A stretch of 20,123 nucleotides of DNA from Piscibacillus sp052246295 (lineage in GTDB: Bacteria; Bacillota; Bacilli; Bacillales; Alkalibacillaceae). Below are positions 7,367 to 15,224 of the stretch, piece after piece (position 1 is the first letter of the stretch; each line of letters starts with the position of its first letter). Both the position numbers and the translations under genes were made by a program. Under the pieces are notes generated by a model that did not search any database, was not told where the DNA came from, and worked only from the letters and a program-made list of their open reading frames with translations. The stretch lies in the NCBI GenBank assembly GCA_052246295.1, contig JBQQCO010000036.1; one strand, written 5' to 3'.

Positions 7367-7498
7367 TAAATTATTATTGTTAATTAAATATTTTTCTCTT
7401 AATTAGGTAAAATAAACCATTTTTTAAGTTAAGAAAGCGTTAACAAGTCCCATTTATTAAAAGATTACAAATCTTCTATTTATTTTGTCGAAATTTGA

Positions 7499-8494
7499 CG
7501 GTACAATAGAAACGCTATTGATTCACATATTTTATTTTTACTTACGTATGGTTTTGCAAGCAGTTTAGGTTTAGGGATCGGGTACATTTCACCAGTTTCT
7601 ACACTTGTTAAATGGTTCCCGGACCGAAGAGGCTTAGCGACAGGAATGGCCGTGCTAGGTTTCGGTTCTGGTGCATTAATAACGGCACCCGTTGCGGAAG
7701 TTTTAATGAATAACGTTGGTGTATCATCCACGTTTTACATTTTAGGTGTCGCTTACTTTATCGTGATTATTCTAGGGGCATCGTACATTACTCCACCACC
7801 TGAGGGTTGGATGCCAGCCAAGATGAAACGTGACATAGCATCAGGCGAGAAAGTCGTGAAGAAAGATTTATCACAAATGACAGCGAAGCAAGCGGTTAAA
7901 TCAAGACGTTTTTGGATGTTATGGACAATGATGTTAATTAACACAACTGCTGGGATTATGATCATTTCTGTTGCATCACCTATGGCACAAGAAGTTGTCG
8001 GACTATCAGCCGCAGCAGCTGCTACGATGGTAGGTATTATGGGAGTGTTTAACGGAGGCGGTCGTCTAGGTTGGGCAGCCCTATCAGATTACGTTGGACT
8101 ACCAGCTATTTTCATCACATTCTTTATACTATAACTGATCGCATTCATATCGTTCCCGAACATTACAAGCGTTCTGCTATTCCAAGCTATGATCTTCATT
8201 GTGGTGAGCTGTTATGGAGGAGGGTTCTCTAATTTACCTGCTTTAATTGGCGACTTATTTGGTACGAGGAATCTAGGAGCGATCCATGGATACTTACTTA
8301 CGACTTGGTCACTTGGTGGAATCTTTGGACCAAGTATAGTTACACAAATCTACAGTCGGACTGGAAGCTATGAGCCTGTTTTTTACCTATTTTTAGGCTT
8401 AATGGCTGTAGCACTTGTTATTGCATTAGTACTTCAACTAGACATTAAACGCCAAGAAAAACATAGCGATAAACAAGAGGAAATGGTTGCTTAG
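7499..8494 (+). pseudogene. Truncated OFA-type MFS transporter (oxalate/formate antiporter family)
   Basis: The reading frame resembles the oxalate:formate antiporter branch of the major facilitator superfamily from about 7505 onward: YGFASSLGLGIGYISPVSTLVKWFPDRRGLATG, then GFGSGALITAPVAE, PPPEGWMP in the central loop, and the C-terminal IGDLFGTRNLGAIHGYLLTTW. The first roughly 90 residues are missing; a TGA stands in frame at 7496 and the upstream DNA shows no transporter sequence. A second lesion is an in-frame TAA at 8132-8134 after FITFFIL; reading through it restores the family alignment, and a Gln codon (CAA) is the simplest ancestor. The rest of the frame is open to the stop at 8494. 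Not expected to make a working transporter. An intact terminator still follows. Confidence 0.87.
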
Positions 8495-8513
8495 CATAAA
8501 CATTAATTTATAC

Positions 8514-8552
8514 AAGCTATCCCTAATTTTTAATAAAGGGGGTAGCTTTTTT
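8514..8552 (+). terminator. Rho-independent terminator after the MFS remnant
   Basis: AAGCTATCCC and GGGGGTAGCTT pair around an AT-rich loop, with a run of six Ts at the 3' side. Confidence 0.75.
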
Positions 8553-8657
8553 AATTTTCATCCTATTACTTTCTTCCTTTAAATAATTCTTCAAAAATAG
8601 TCAAAATTATTCATTTTTTCCGATATAGTTGTTATACAGGTCAAGTTAGGGGGTGTA

Positions 8658-9342
8658 ATGACTGAAGCTTAAATTGAGCAAGGAAGCCAAAATAAGCATA
8701 GGCTTGCTTATTTTTCCAGTAATCGTATCGGCTCTTCTAATACTACCAGTACATGAGGAGTACACCACCAAGGGTAACATTGAGCCAGTTACAGAGTTAG
8801 GGGTCGATGGGAGTGTCTATTTTACATATGTTCAATCAGGTATTGTTGAAAACTACATAGATAAGTACTACCTCGATTATTTGTATGAAGATACAGAGTA
8901 TTACTCCTTAAATGATTATGAATACGATTACTACACCACAGATTATGAAGAAGATGTTCAATACTATAAGGAACAAACCATTGTGAATGCAGTCAACGTA
9001 ACTTCTGGAGAAGGACCAGAACAAGAAAATCAAAATCGGATAACGGAGATCATCCAGGAAGCTTCGGAGTATTATGGAGATTCTTTTGGACTGATGATTG
9101 CGATTGGACTATTGGAAGAAGACTTAAATAAAGACTATTCACAAGGTGGCTCACTTGTAATGGGGAAAGATGATGTTTATGAAGTTGCAAAAGCTGCACC
9201 AAATTCAAAAATCATCGCGGTCCACATGGAAGCTGTAAACCACTGGGCTTTATCTAGAGAAGATCTGAAAAATTTCAGTCAGGAAAAAGGGTTTGACTTT
9301 AGCTTAATGATTCCAATAGATGGTGAATCTTACAAATTTTAA
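8658..9342 (+). pseudogene. Chimeric ORF: Lon-like (S16) peptidase front half fused to an MBL-fold hydrolase tail
   Basis: Open for 222 codons from a TTG at 8674, but that TTG lacks a ribosome binding site. AGGGGG precedes ATG 8658, which reaches TAA after four codons; removing one T near 8669 joins it to the long frame, so a +1 frameshift at the start is likely. Residues 1-27 form a membrane anchor. The region to about 157 resembles a secreted Lon-like serine peptidase and ends just after the probable catalytic Ser in GDSFGLMIAIG, without the downstream catalytic Lys. From GSLVMGKDDVYEVAKAAP to the C-terminus it instead resembles the last 60 residues of metallo-beta-lactamase-fold hydrolases (HMEAVNHWALSREDL, DGESYKF). 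The join near 9143-9152 is in frame. It is best read as a deletion between two genes. Confidence 0.7.
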
Positions 9343-9380
9343 TTTACAATAACTTAATTAAATCTAGTATATAAAAATCA

Positions 9381-9420
9381 AGGCTGCCTCTGAGTAAACT
9401 AAACTCAGGACAGCCTTTTT
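9381..9420. terminator. Terminator between convergent genes
   Basis: AGGCTGCCTCTGAGT and ACTCAGGACAGCCT form a stem (one bulge) with a short AAACTAA-type loop, followed by TTTTT. An A-rich stretch lies on the other side, so it may serve both the chimeric gene (plus) and the symporter operon (minus). Confidence 0.8.
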
Positions 9421-9434
9421 AAAAAACAACGTGA

Positions 9435-9896
9435 TCAAGACACTCCATTTGCTGTTTTGTTTGAAATGGTTTGGTTCTCTTTCTCGACTTTCACAAATTG
9501 CCCGGATCCAATCCATGCCGCTAGCGCAAAGATTAAATAAATCGCTTGTGTTGCTTGGGCGCCTTGCATGAAAATCTGTAGACCCATTCCAAGACCCAAA
9601 GCCGGGATGACGATTAAAAACGTTCGAAATATCCTTTCAAACCCTTTGTGTAATGGTAATGGCCAAACTTTAGAAAAGCACACACCTAATCCTACACCTA
9701 GGCTTGATGCTACTAATAATTGCACCAAGACTAGTGGCGTCGGGAACGGCCATTCCATAATATAATGGCCTAATAGATAGAAAACCTCTAGAAATAAAGT
9801 AATCCCGATCGCTCTTTGTACTGTTTTTAAATTCATCCATGGGCTTAGTATATAAACTAATAATGCTATACAACCAAATACGAGTGTCCAGTTCAT
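9435..9896 (-). CDS. Small integral membrane protein, last gene of the symporter operon
   Basis: A 153-aa protein with about five hydrophobic helices and a short polar tail (KVEKENQTISNKTANG). I do not recognise a family. The start is put at ATG 9896, preceded by AAAGGGGAA, rather than the in-frame ATG eight codons upstream. It follows the Na+/solute symporter stop by 38 bp on the same strand and ends before a terminator, so it is probably the third gene of the DUF4212-symporter operon. A role linked to that transporter is inferred from position only. Confidence 0.65.
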   Translation of the reverse strand: MNWTLVFGCIALLVYILSPWMNLKTVQRAIGITLFLEVFYLLGHYIMEWPFPTPLVLVQLLVASSLGVGLGVCFSKVWPLPLHKGFERIFRTFLIVIPALGLGMGLQIFMQGAQATQAIYLIFALAAWIGSGQFVKVEKENQTISNKTANGVS

Positions 9897-9934
9897 CACG
9901 CTTCCCCTTTCTTTAATCAAAAATCTGTAGATTA

Positions 9935-11614
9935 CTAGATGTCTTCATCAATTTCAGGTGCTCGAACATTCTCAATAAGCTCTTGAATTTCTTTAGGCGG
10001 CTCCGCTGTCATGCGTGAGACAATAAAGCTCACAATAAAGTTTAATAACATACCAACGACACCGACACCTTGAGCGTTAATACCAAAGAAACTCTCCAGT
10101 ATTGGACCATCTGTGCCTATAATCGATTCTGACAAGATCGCACCAATCATAATCAATGTGAACGATAAACCGGTTAGAATCCCTGCAATAGCACCTTCTT
10201 TATTCATACGTTTATCAAAAATACCTAGCAAGATAACCGGGAATAAACTTGCTGCACCTAATCCAAAGGCGAGTGCTACTACTTCACCCGCGAACCCAGG
10301 TGGACTAATCCCTACATACGCTGCAACTAATAATGCAATAAATAGTGTAATACGTCCTACCCGTAAACGTTGGGCTTCAGAAGCCTCTTTATTAAAGATC
10401 CGGTAGTAAATATCATGTGATACAGCACTAGTCATCGTAATTAATAGACCTGATGCAGTCGATAAGGCGGCTGCGAGTCCTCCTGCTGCGACAAGTGCTA
10501 TGATAAATGGCGCAAGGTTCGCAACTTCAGGTGTAGATAGAACAATGATATCTCCATCGATCACGACCTCATTGTCTTCACCTGCCGTATAATTTAAAAC
10601 TCCATCTCCATTTTCATCGTTAAAATCTAATAACCCAGTCGTTTGCCACTTACTTACCCAATCGATACTCTCAACCTCTTCAATTGGTTGATCGGCAATC
10701 GTATTAATTAGGTTATACTTCGCAAATGCACCAACTGCAGGAGCTGTTAAGTATAAAAGGCCGATAAAGATAATCGCCCAAACAGCTGACCACCTAGCAG
10801 CACGTACACTTTTAACCGTGTAGAAACGAACAATGACGTGTGGCAACCCAGCAGTACCAGCCATCAGAGCCAATGTCATCATAAAGACATTGAGCATTGA
10901 AAGATTTGTAAATGGTGCCATATATTCTGTCATACCAAGGTCAATTTGGATTTCACCTAACCTGGCTACAATATCATTAGTGATAAAACTCATTTGTGCA
11001 ACAGGATTACCTGTTAATTGAGCTGAAATCGCAAATGCTGGGATTAAAAAGGCGATAATGACGACAAAGTACTGAACGGCTTGCGTCCAGGTAACACCTT
11101 TCATACCACCTAGCAATGCAAAGAATCCAACAATCGCCATCCCAATTAATACACCAACCACAATATCAACTTGTAAGTAACGACTGAAGACAATTCCGAC
11201 ACCACGCATTTGGCCCGATATATAGGTCAACGAAATGAAAATCGTCGCAATCGCAGCTACTGCCCTTGCACCGTTTGAGTAAAATCGATCTCCGATAAAG
11301 TCCGGAACCGTAAACTTACCAAACTTACGTAAGTACGGGGCTAATAGTAACGCCAGTAAGACATAACCCCCTGTCCATCCCATTAAGTAAATTGTCCCGT
11401 CATAACCTAAGAATGCAACAAGTCCAGCCATAGAGATGAAAGACGCAGCTGACATCCAGTCTGCCGCAATTGCCGCACCGTTTGCGACTGTTGGCACGTT
11501 TTGTCCAGCTACATAGAAACTAGACGTATCACGAACGCGAGACCACCAACCAATGGCTGTATAAATAATAAATGTAATAACAACTAACGTAATCGTAATC
11601 GCTTCAACACTCAA
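9935..11614 (-). CDS. Na+/solute symporter, DUF4212-partnered (VC_2705-type) subfamily
   Basis: A 559-aa member of the sodium:solute symporter (SSS) family with about 13 helices. It has AADWMSAASFISMAGLVAFLGYDG-type sequence near 50-73, GTAGLPHVIVRFYTV (253-267) typical of the ActP-like clade, and AAALSTASGL (381-390) at the sodium site. A soluble insert at about 315-360 contains an EF-hand-like DxNxDG segment (DFNDENGDGVLN, 330-341), which as I recall is characteristic of the subfamily paired with DUF4212 and absent from ActP. The start is TTG 11614, preceded by AAGGAGGGG at 6 nt; that ribosome binding site overlaps the DUF4212 stop, so the genes are coupled. The substrate is probably a small monocarboxylate. 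A cre site precedes the operon. Confidence 0.88.
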   Translation of the reverse strand: MSVEAITITLVVITFIIYTAIGWWSRVRDTSSFYVAGQNVPTVANGAAIAADWMSAASFISMAGLVAFLGYDGTIYLMGWTGGYVLLALLLAPYLRKFGKFTVPDFIGDRFYSNGARAVAAIATIFISLTYISGQMRGVGIVFSRYLQVDIVVGVLIGMAIVGFFALLGGMKGVTWTQAVQYFVVIIAFLIPAFAISAQLTGNPVAQMSFITNDIVARLGEIQIDLGMTEYMAPFTNLSMLNVFMMTLALMAGTAGLPHVIVRFYTVKSVRAARWSAVWAIIFIGLLYLTAPAVGAFAKYNLINTIADQPIEEVESIDWVSKWQTTGLLDFNDENGDGVLNYTAGEDNEVVIDGDIIVLSTPEVANLAPFIIALVAAGGLAAALSTASGLLITMTSAVSHDIYYRIFNKEASEAQRLRVGRITLFIALLVAAYVGISPPGFAGEVVALAFGLGAASLFPVILLGIFDKRMNKEGAIAGILTGLSFTLIMIGAILSESIIGTDGPILESFFGINAQGVGVVGMLLNFIVSFIVSRMTAEPPKEIQELIENVRAPEIDEDI

Positions 11615-11617
11615 TGC

Positions 11618-11905
11618 TTACCCCTCCTTATCTTCTTTTAATAACTGAGCATACTTTTTATCCAATCGATCCATCCGAATGGCATAAATTAAAATGAGTG
11701 AGAAAAAGACTAATATAGAACCTTGTTGTGCAATCCAAAATGCTAAAGATACACCAAAGAATTGTATGTTAGATAGTGGCTCCGCAAATAAAATAGCTCC
11801 GCCATAAGCAACAGTGGCCCATACAGCTAATAACCCTAAAATAAAGCGAATATTTTTTCGCCAGTACCATCTTTGTCTTTCATCCAATGTGTTCTGTTGT
11901 TCCAA
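11618..11905 (-). CDS. DUF4212 small membrane subunit of the symporter
   Basis: A 95-aa protein with two transmembrane helices, RQRWYWRKN near the N-terminus, FWIAQQGSILVFFSLILIY in helix 2 and a charged tail. This is the DUF4212 pattern, a small partner always found before this class of Na+/solute symporter. The frame opens at GTG 11914, but AAAGGG is too close to that GTG; the TTG three codons later is 8 nt from it and is the likelier start. It is the first gene of the operon, and only 3 bp separate its stop from the symporter start. Confidence 0.85.
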   Translation of the reverse strand: MEQQNTLDERQRWYWRKNIRFILGLLAVWATVAYGGAILFAEPLSNIQFFGVSLAFWIAQQGSILVFFSLILIYAIRMDRLDKKYAQLLKEDKEG

Positions 11906-11950
11906 CTTGATCACCCTTTCTCAAAATGTTTTGATTAGAGTACTCAACTA

Positions 11951-11964
11951 AGAAAACGCTTACA
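11951..11964 (-). promoter_or_regulatory. cre site (CcpA binding) upstream of the DUF4212-symporter operon
   Basis: Minus strand TGTAAGCGTTTTCT matches the Bacillus consensus TGWAANCGNTNWCA at 13 of 14 positions (the last base differs). It lies 46 bp upstream of the DUF4212 start. CcpA control of acetate and carboxylate uptake genes is well known in bacilli, so glucose repression is the expected effect. The core promoter itself could not be assigned with confidence. Confidence 0.75.
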
Positions 11965-11979
11965 TTTTCACAAAAATAA

Positions 11980-12017
11980 AATATACTGAATACTCTAACT
12001 TTTGTACTCAGTATATT
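11980..12017. promoter_or_regulatory. Long inverted repeat upstream of the cre site, possible operator
   Basis: AATATACTGAATAC and GTACTCAGTATATT pair at 13 of 14 positions around a 10-nt centre. There is no GC-rich stem or T-run, so it is not a terminator. It sits 16 bp beyond the cre site in the control region of the symporter operon. On the minus strand it also contains GAGTA twice, 14 nt apart, so a direct-repeat LytTR site is an alternative reading. Confidence 0.5.
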
Positions 12018-12159
12018 AAATCTAGCTTATGAATTTTTGGACACAACCTAAAATGTAGTAATTCATGCGTGAAATGTAGAAAAGGTGGTTTTAAATGTAA
12101 AAAATGAGTTTGTAAGGGCCACAACTTCAGTTCCTAGCAACTTACCCGTTTTTTAAATT

Positions 12160-12322
12160 AGATAATAAATTCTTAAAAAAGATAATAAACTGGCCATTTT
12201 AGATAATAAATTTCAAAAGTAGATAATAAACCTCTCATTTTAGATAATAAATTCTAAAATTAGATAATAGAACGCTCACTTTAGATAATAAAACTCAAAA
12301 TTAGATAATAAACTAGTAATCT
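12160..12322. repeat. Short periodic repeat array, core AGATAATAAA, 41-bp dimer period
   Basis: Eight cores start at 12160, 12180, 12201, 12221, 12242, 12262, 12283 and 12303, so the spacing alternates 20/21 bp throughout. The spacers alternate too: after odd cores they are A-rich (ATTCTAAAATT type), after even cores they carry Cs and end in CATTTT (CCTCTCATTTT type). The real unit is therefore a 41-bp dimer present four times. No reading frame can persist through a 41-bp period. It lies between the symporter operon and the coiled-coil pseudogene. Around it, 12018-12159 and 12323-12386 show nothing else that I recognise. Confidence 0.88.
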
Positions 12323-12386
12323 TCCATTGTTGCTGCGCCTCAAGTCATATTAAGTTAAGGTCCGCTCGTTGCTTAAACAAAACCAA

Positions 12387-12424
12387 AAAAAGAGAGTGAC
12401 TGGCTAACTAGTCACTCTCTTTTT
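12387..12424. terminator. Strong bidirectional hairpin terminator
   Basis: AAAAAGAGAGTGACT and AGTCACTCTCTTTTT form a perfect 15-bp stem with an 8-nt loop, flanked by A and T runs. It closes the transcript of the coiled-coil pseudogene, whose stop codon lies inside the stem and loop. Confidence 0.85.
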
Positions 12425-12662
12425 GTTTAATTTTACTTAAAAATAATTTCTTCTCAATATTGTTCACTTTATCTACTATAAATTCAAATTCACTAAATCT
12501 AGCTTTGTCGGTCGTTTCAAGCTGTCCGCCAACACTTTCTAATTTTGTTTAGACGGTATTAATATGTTCATGCAATTTTGTTCTTAAAGAATGAACATCC
12601 TCTTTAACACTCTTTAATTCTTGACTTATTCCTTCAAGCAAATCAAATATTTTTTGCTCCAA
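12408..12662 (-). pseudogene. Small coiled-coil protein gene with a nonsense codon
   Basis: From TTG 12662, 6 nt after GAGGTGA, the frame reads EQKIFDLLEGISQELKSV and further heptad-rich sequence. It meets TAA at 12549-12551 (codon 38) and then continues in the same frame (TKLESVGGQLETTDKARFS, DKVNNIEKKL) to TAG at 12408-12410, 84 codons in all. The promoter, ribosome binding site and terminator all look intact, so the stop codon is probably a recent single-base change, for example from CAA. Such short coiled-coil proteins are common in bacilli and have no known role. A truncated 37-aa peptide could still be made. Confidence 0.7.
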
Positions 12663-12692
12663 CTTGACTCACCTCAACAATTATTATGCTTA

Positions 12693-12701
12693 ATTATACC
12701 A
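12693..12701 (-). promoter_or_regulatory. Extended -10 promoter for the coiled-coil pseudogene
   Basis: Minus strand TGGTATAAT is a TGn-extended perfect -10 about 30 bp upstream of the TTG start; no clear -35 box was seen. Confidence 0.55.
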
Positions 12702-12716
12702 TATTCTCTATCTATT

Positions 12717-13454
12717 TTATATATATTGCAGTACTTCAAAAAAAGCTTTCGCAGCGGTTCGACTAACAGGTATGGTTGATTTGTTATGATCACGCACCAC
12801 TATATTATAAGCGCCATTAAACCATGGTGTAATTTCTTCAATCGCGTCCAAATTAACTAAGTAACTACGGTGCGGGCGATAAAACGGATAAGCCTCTAAC
12901 TTCTCCTCTAACTCCTTTAACGTCATCTTCGTCTTTACCACATCATTGTTTAATGTATAAATCTTAAGCGTCCGATCAATTCGTTCGACATAACCGATAT
13001 CATGAGGGTTTAGGACGACCATTTTTTCATCTGTTGAAATGACCAACTTATCGAGCTTTTGTTTGGACTCGGATTTTTTGTTATGTAAGGCACGTCTAAC
13101 GCGTTGCATTGTTTCAGAAAATCGCTCTTGGTTAAAAGGCTTAAGCAGATAATCAGTAGCTTGTAGTTCAAAAGCTTGTACAGCGTAATGATCATACGCT
13201 GTCGTAAAGACAATTAACGGCTGTTTAGAACCAGACTCTCCTCGAATGGCATCAGCCGCTTCAATACCATTTAACCCTGGCATATGAATGTCTAAAAATA
13301 AAACATCAGGTGCGTATTCTCTATAATAGGTTAAAAGCTGCTCCCCGTTTTCAGCAGTTGGACACAATTCAACATCCGTTTCCTGTTCTAACAAAAAGAC
13401 TAACTCTTCCCTGGCTAACCGTTCATCTTCTGCAATCAAGACCTGGATCCCCAA
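12717..13454 (-). CDS. LytTR-type response regulator
   Basis: A 245-aa regulator. A receiver domain occupies 1-about 120, with acidic pocket Glu9-Asp10 and phospho-acceptor Asp55 (DVLFLDIHMPG), switch region FTTAYDHYA and KPF with the conserved Lys. A C-terminal LytTR DNA-binding domain follows at about 140-245, including YVERIDRTLKIYT, FYRPHRSYLVNLDAI and IPVSRTAA. Such regulators bind direct repeats and activate transport genes. The start is TTG, immediately after the kinase stop codon and 8 nt from AAAGGAGA. It is the last gene of the DUF485-symporter-kinase-regulator operon, and likely targets are the two symporter promoters in this window. Confidence 0.92.
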   Translation of the reverse strand: MGIQVLIAEDERLAREELVFLLEQETDVELCPTAENGEQLLTYYREYAPDVLFLDIHMPGLNGIEAADAIRGESGSKQPLIVFTTAYDHYAVQAFELQATDYLLKPFNQERFSETMQRVRRALHNKKSESKQKLDKLVISTDEKMVVLNPHDIGYVERIDRTLKIYTLNNDVVKTKMTLKELEEKLEAYPFYRPHRSYLVNLDAIEEITPWFNGAYNIVVRDHNKSTIPVSRTAAKAFFEVLQYI

Positions 13455-15224
13455 TTAAACCATCTCCTTTTGTAAGCTATCCGTCATTTCATACTGAATC
13501 GGTATTATGAACGAAACAGCACTCCCGCGTTCTAGGTTACGAACTCGTAACTCACTGTCGTCTCCCATAATTCCTTTTAAACGTTCGTTAATATTAAATA
13601 AAGCCGTTCCATTACCTTTTCGATCCGTGTAAGGTTGCTTTCCAACAGAACCTATTAAATCCTCTGGAAAGCCTGCTCCATTATCTTTTACCTCAACTAA
13701 AATTCCCTCATCAACCTGGCTAATCATTATTCCAATAATCCCCTCAGTTTGTACATGTTTAAGCCCATGCTGAATACTGTTTTCAACGAGTGGTTGTAAG
13801 GTGGCTGAAGGAATTAACGCATCTAGAATACAATCATCAATTTCCTTGTTCACCTTTAGTTGATCAGGAAAACGGGCTGTGACGATATCTAAATAAGCAT
13901 TCACGTGTGCGATTTCATCTTTTAAAGGAATGAGAGATTTACTGGCAATATTAAGATTCGCTCGCATGTATTGACTAAATCTTACTAGCATCCGACGTGC
14001 TTGGTCGTGGTCTACTCGCATTAATGAATGAATTAAATTAAACGTATTAAATAAAAAGTGCGGATTAATCTGGGCTTGCAAGTTTCGAATCTCCGCCTCT
14101 TTCAATAACTCTTTCATTCTCTCAGCTTCAAACCCACTAATTTGGTTTGAAATGATCGTTCCTAACCCTTTTGAGAGTTCTACTTCAACAGCCCTTATTT
14201 GTTGAGAGTGGCGGTAATATAAATTAATGAGACCAATGACTTCCTGTGACCGATAAATTGGAATCATAATCGCCGTTTGTAAAGGACATGAATCATAAGA
14301 GCACTGTAGTTCACTTTTGTCATAAGCAACTTGAACCTCGCCTGTCTTGATTGCGATTTTCGATAATCGCATCTTAACCGATTCCCCAACACGATGGTGA
14401 TCCTCACCTTGCCCGACAAAACTTAACACCTTATGCTGGTCTGCTATCGCAATCGCCGCTACATCTAAATCTTCATATAAAAGTTCAGCCATCGCTTTCG
14501 CATTTTTCTCAAGCGAAGCATCTTTTAAATAAGGTAACGTCTTCTCAGCAATCGACAACGCTCGGTTTGTCTCAATCGCTGCTTCACGCTCGGTCTCTTT
14601 TAAAGCGGTTCGAATCATCATCGTAATAATCGCAAGCGCAATCGCATTCGTGATAACCAATGGAATGCCAACTTGATTGACGATTTCCACACCTGCCTCT
14701 TGATCAGGAATAAATATGAGGATCATCCCCATATACAAAACAGGCGGAAACATGCCGATAAACAATGCTTTAATAGGCGCAATGACACGCTCATCAGAAA
14801 AAAATTGACCTGTCCAACCTGTAATCAAGCCTGCTAGAGGATTAATCAGGCTATTCGCCATCCATGCGCCTCCACCAATAAAGGCCATATACGCCCCTAC
14901 AACAAATCCTGAAAACAGCCCAACATAAGGTCCACCAAGAAGCCCCGCGATCATAACAACAATCATACCGAAACCAATTAAAACCTCATCATTCCCGACA
15001 CTTAACCACCACGCCTCATCGATCACCGAGTCATGACTCATGATGACACCAGTATGAGCCCCAAAAATGCCAAGCAGCCCAAAAATGAGCGCATGATAGA
15101 ATACGGTATCCCATGCCATATCACGATCTAATAAGGAACGAAAACCCGGAATTTGAGTGAGCATGAATGCCACTAGCAGTAGAAGCCCGATTCGTTCAAA
15201 CAGAATGACCATCACATCAATCAT
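13455..15224 (-). CDS. LytS-type sensor histidine kinase (5TM-5TMR_LYT, GAF, His_kinase)
   Basis: A 589-aa membrane kinase. Residues 1-about 208 contain six or so helices of the 5TM-5TMR_LYT sensor, a GAF domain follows at about 225-360 (with a Cys pair, Cys308/Cys313, in CSYDSCPL), then the His_kinase domain with AQINPHFLFNTFN (His389), and an ATPase domain with the N-box VENSIQHG (Asn482), DNGAGF and GNGTALFNINERL. ATG 15224 is chosen: GGGAGG stands before it and it overlaps the symporter stop by 8 bp. The open frame extends 33 codons further into the symporter without a domain. Related LytS/BtsS kinases respond to pyruvate-like compounds, so sensing of the transported substrate is plausible. 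Confidence 0.92.
   Translation of the reverse strand: MIDVMVILFERIGLLLLVAFMLTQIPGFRSLLDRDMAWDTVFYHALIFGLLGIFGAHTGVIMSHDSVIDEAWWLSVGNDEVLIGFGMIVVMIAGLLGGPYVGLFSGFVVGAYMAFIGGGAWMANSLINPLAGLITGWTGQFFSDERVIAPIKALFIGMFPPVLYMGMILIFIPDQEAGVEIVNQVGIPLVITNAIALAIITMMIRTALKETEREAAIETNRALSIAEKTLPYLKDASLEKNAKAMAELLYEDLDVAAIAIADQHKVLSFVGQGEDHHRVGESVKMRLSKIAIKTGEVQVAYDKSELQCSYDSCPLQTAIMIPIYRSQEVIGLINLYYRHSQQIRAVEVELSKGLGTIISNQISGFEAERMKELLKEAEIRNLQAQINPHFLFNTFNLIHSLMRVDHDQARRMLVRFSQYMRANLNIASKSLIPLKDEIAHVNAYLDIVTARFPDQLKVNKEIDDCILDALIPSATLQPLVENSIQHGLKHVQTEGIIGIMISQVDEGILVEVKDNGAGFPEDLIGSVGKQPYTDRKGNGTALFNINERLKGIMGDDSELRVRNLERGSAVSFIIPIQYEMTDSLQKEMV

Noticed and set aside
8674..8676. TTG 8674 as a genuine start for the chimeric ORF
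   Set aside because: No ribosome binding site at a usable distance; the one present belongs to ATG 8658, which is out of frame by one base.
11618..11640. Riboswitch or leader RNA between DUF4212 and the symporter
   Set aside because: The gap is only 3 bp and holds just the ribosome binding site.
12160..12322. CRISPR array
   Set aside because: Cores of 10 bp and spacers of about 10 bp are far below CRISPR sizes, the spacers fall into two similar classes instead of being unrelated, and no cas gene is present.
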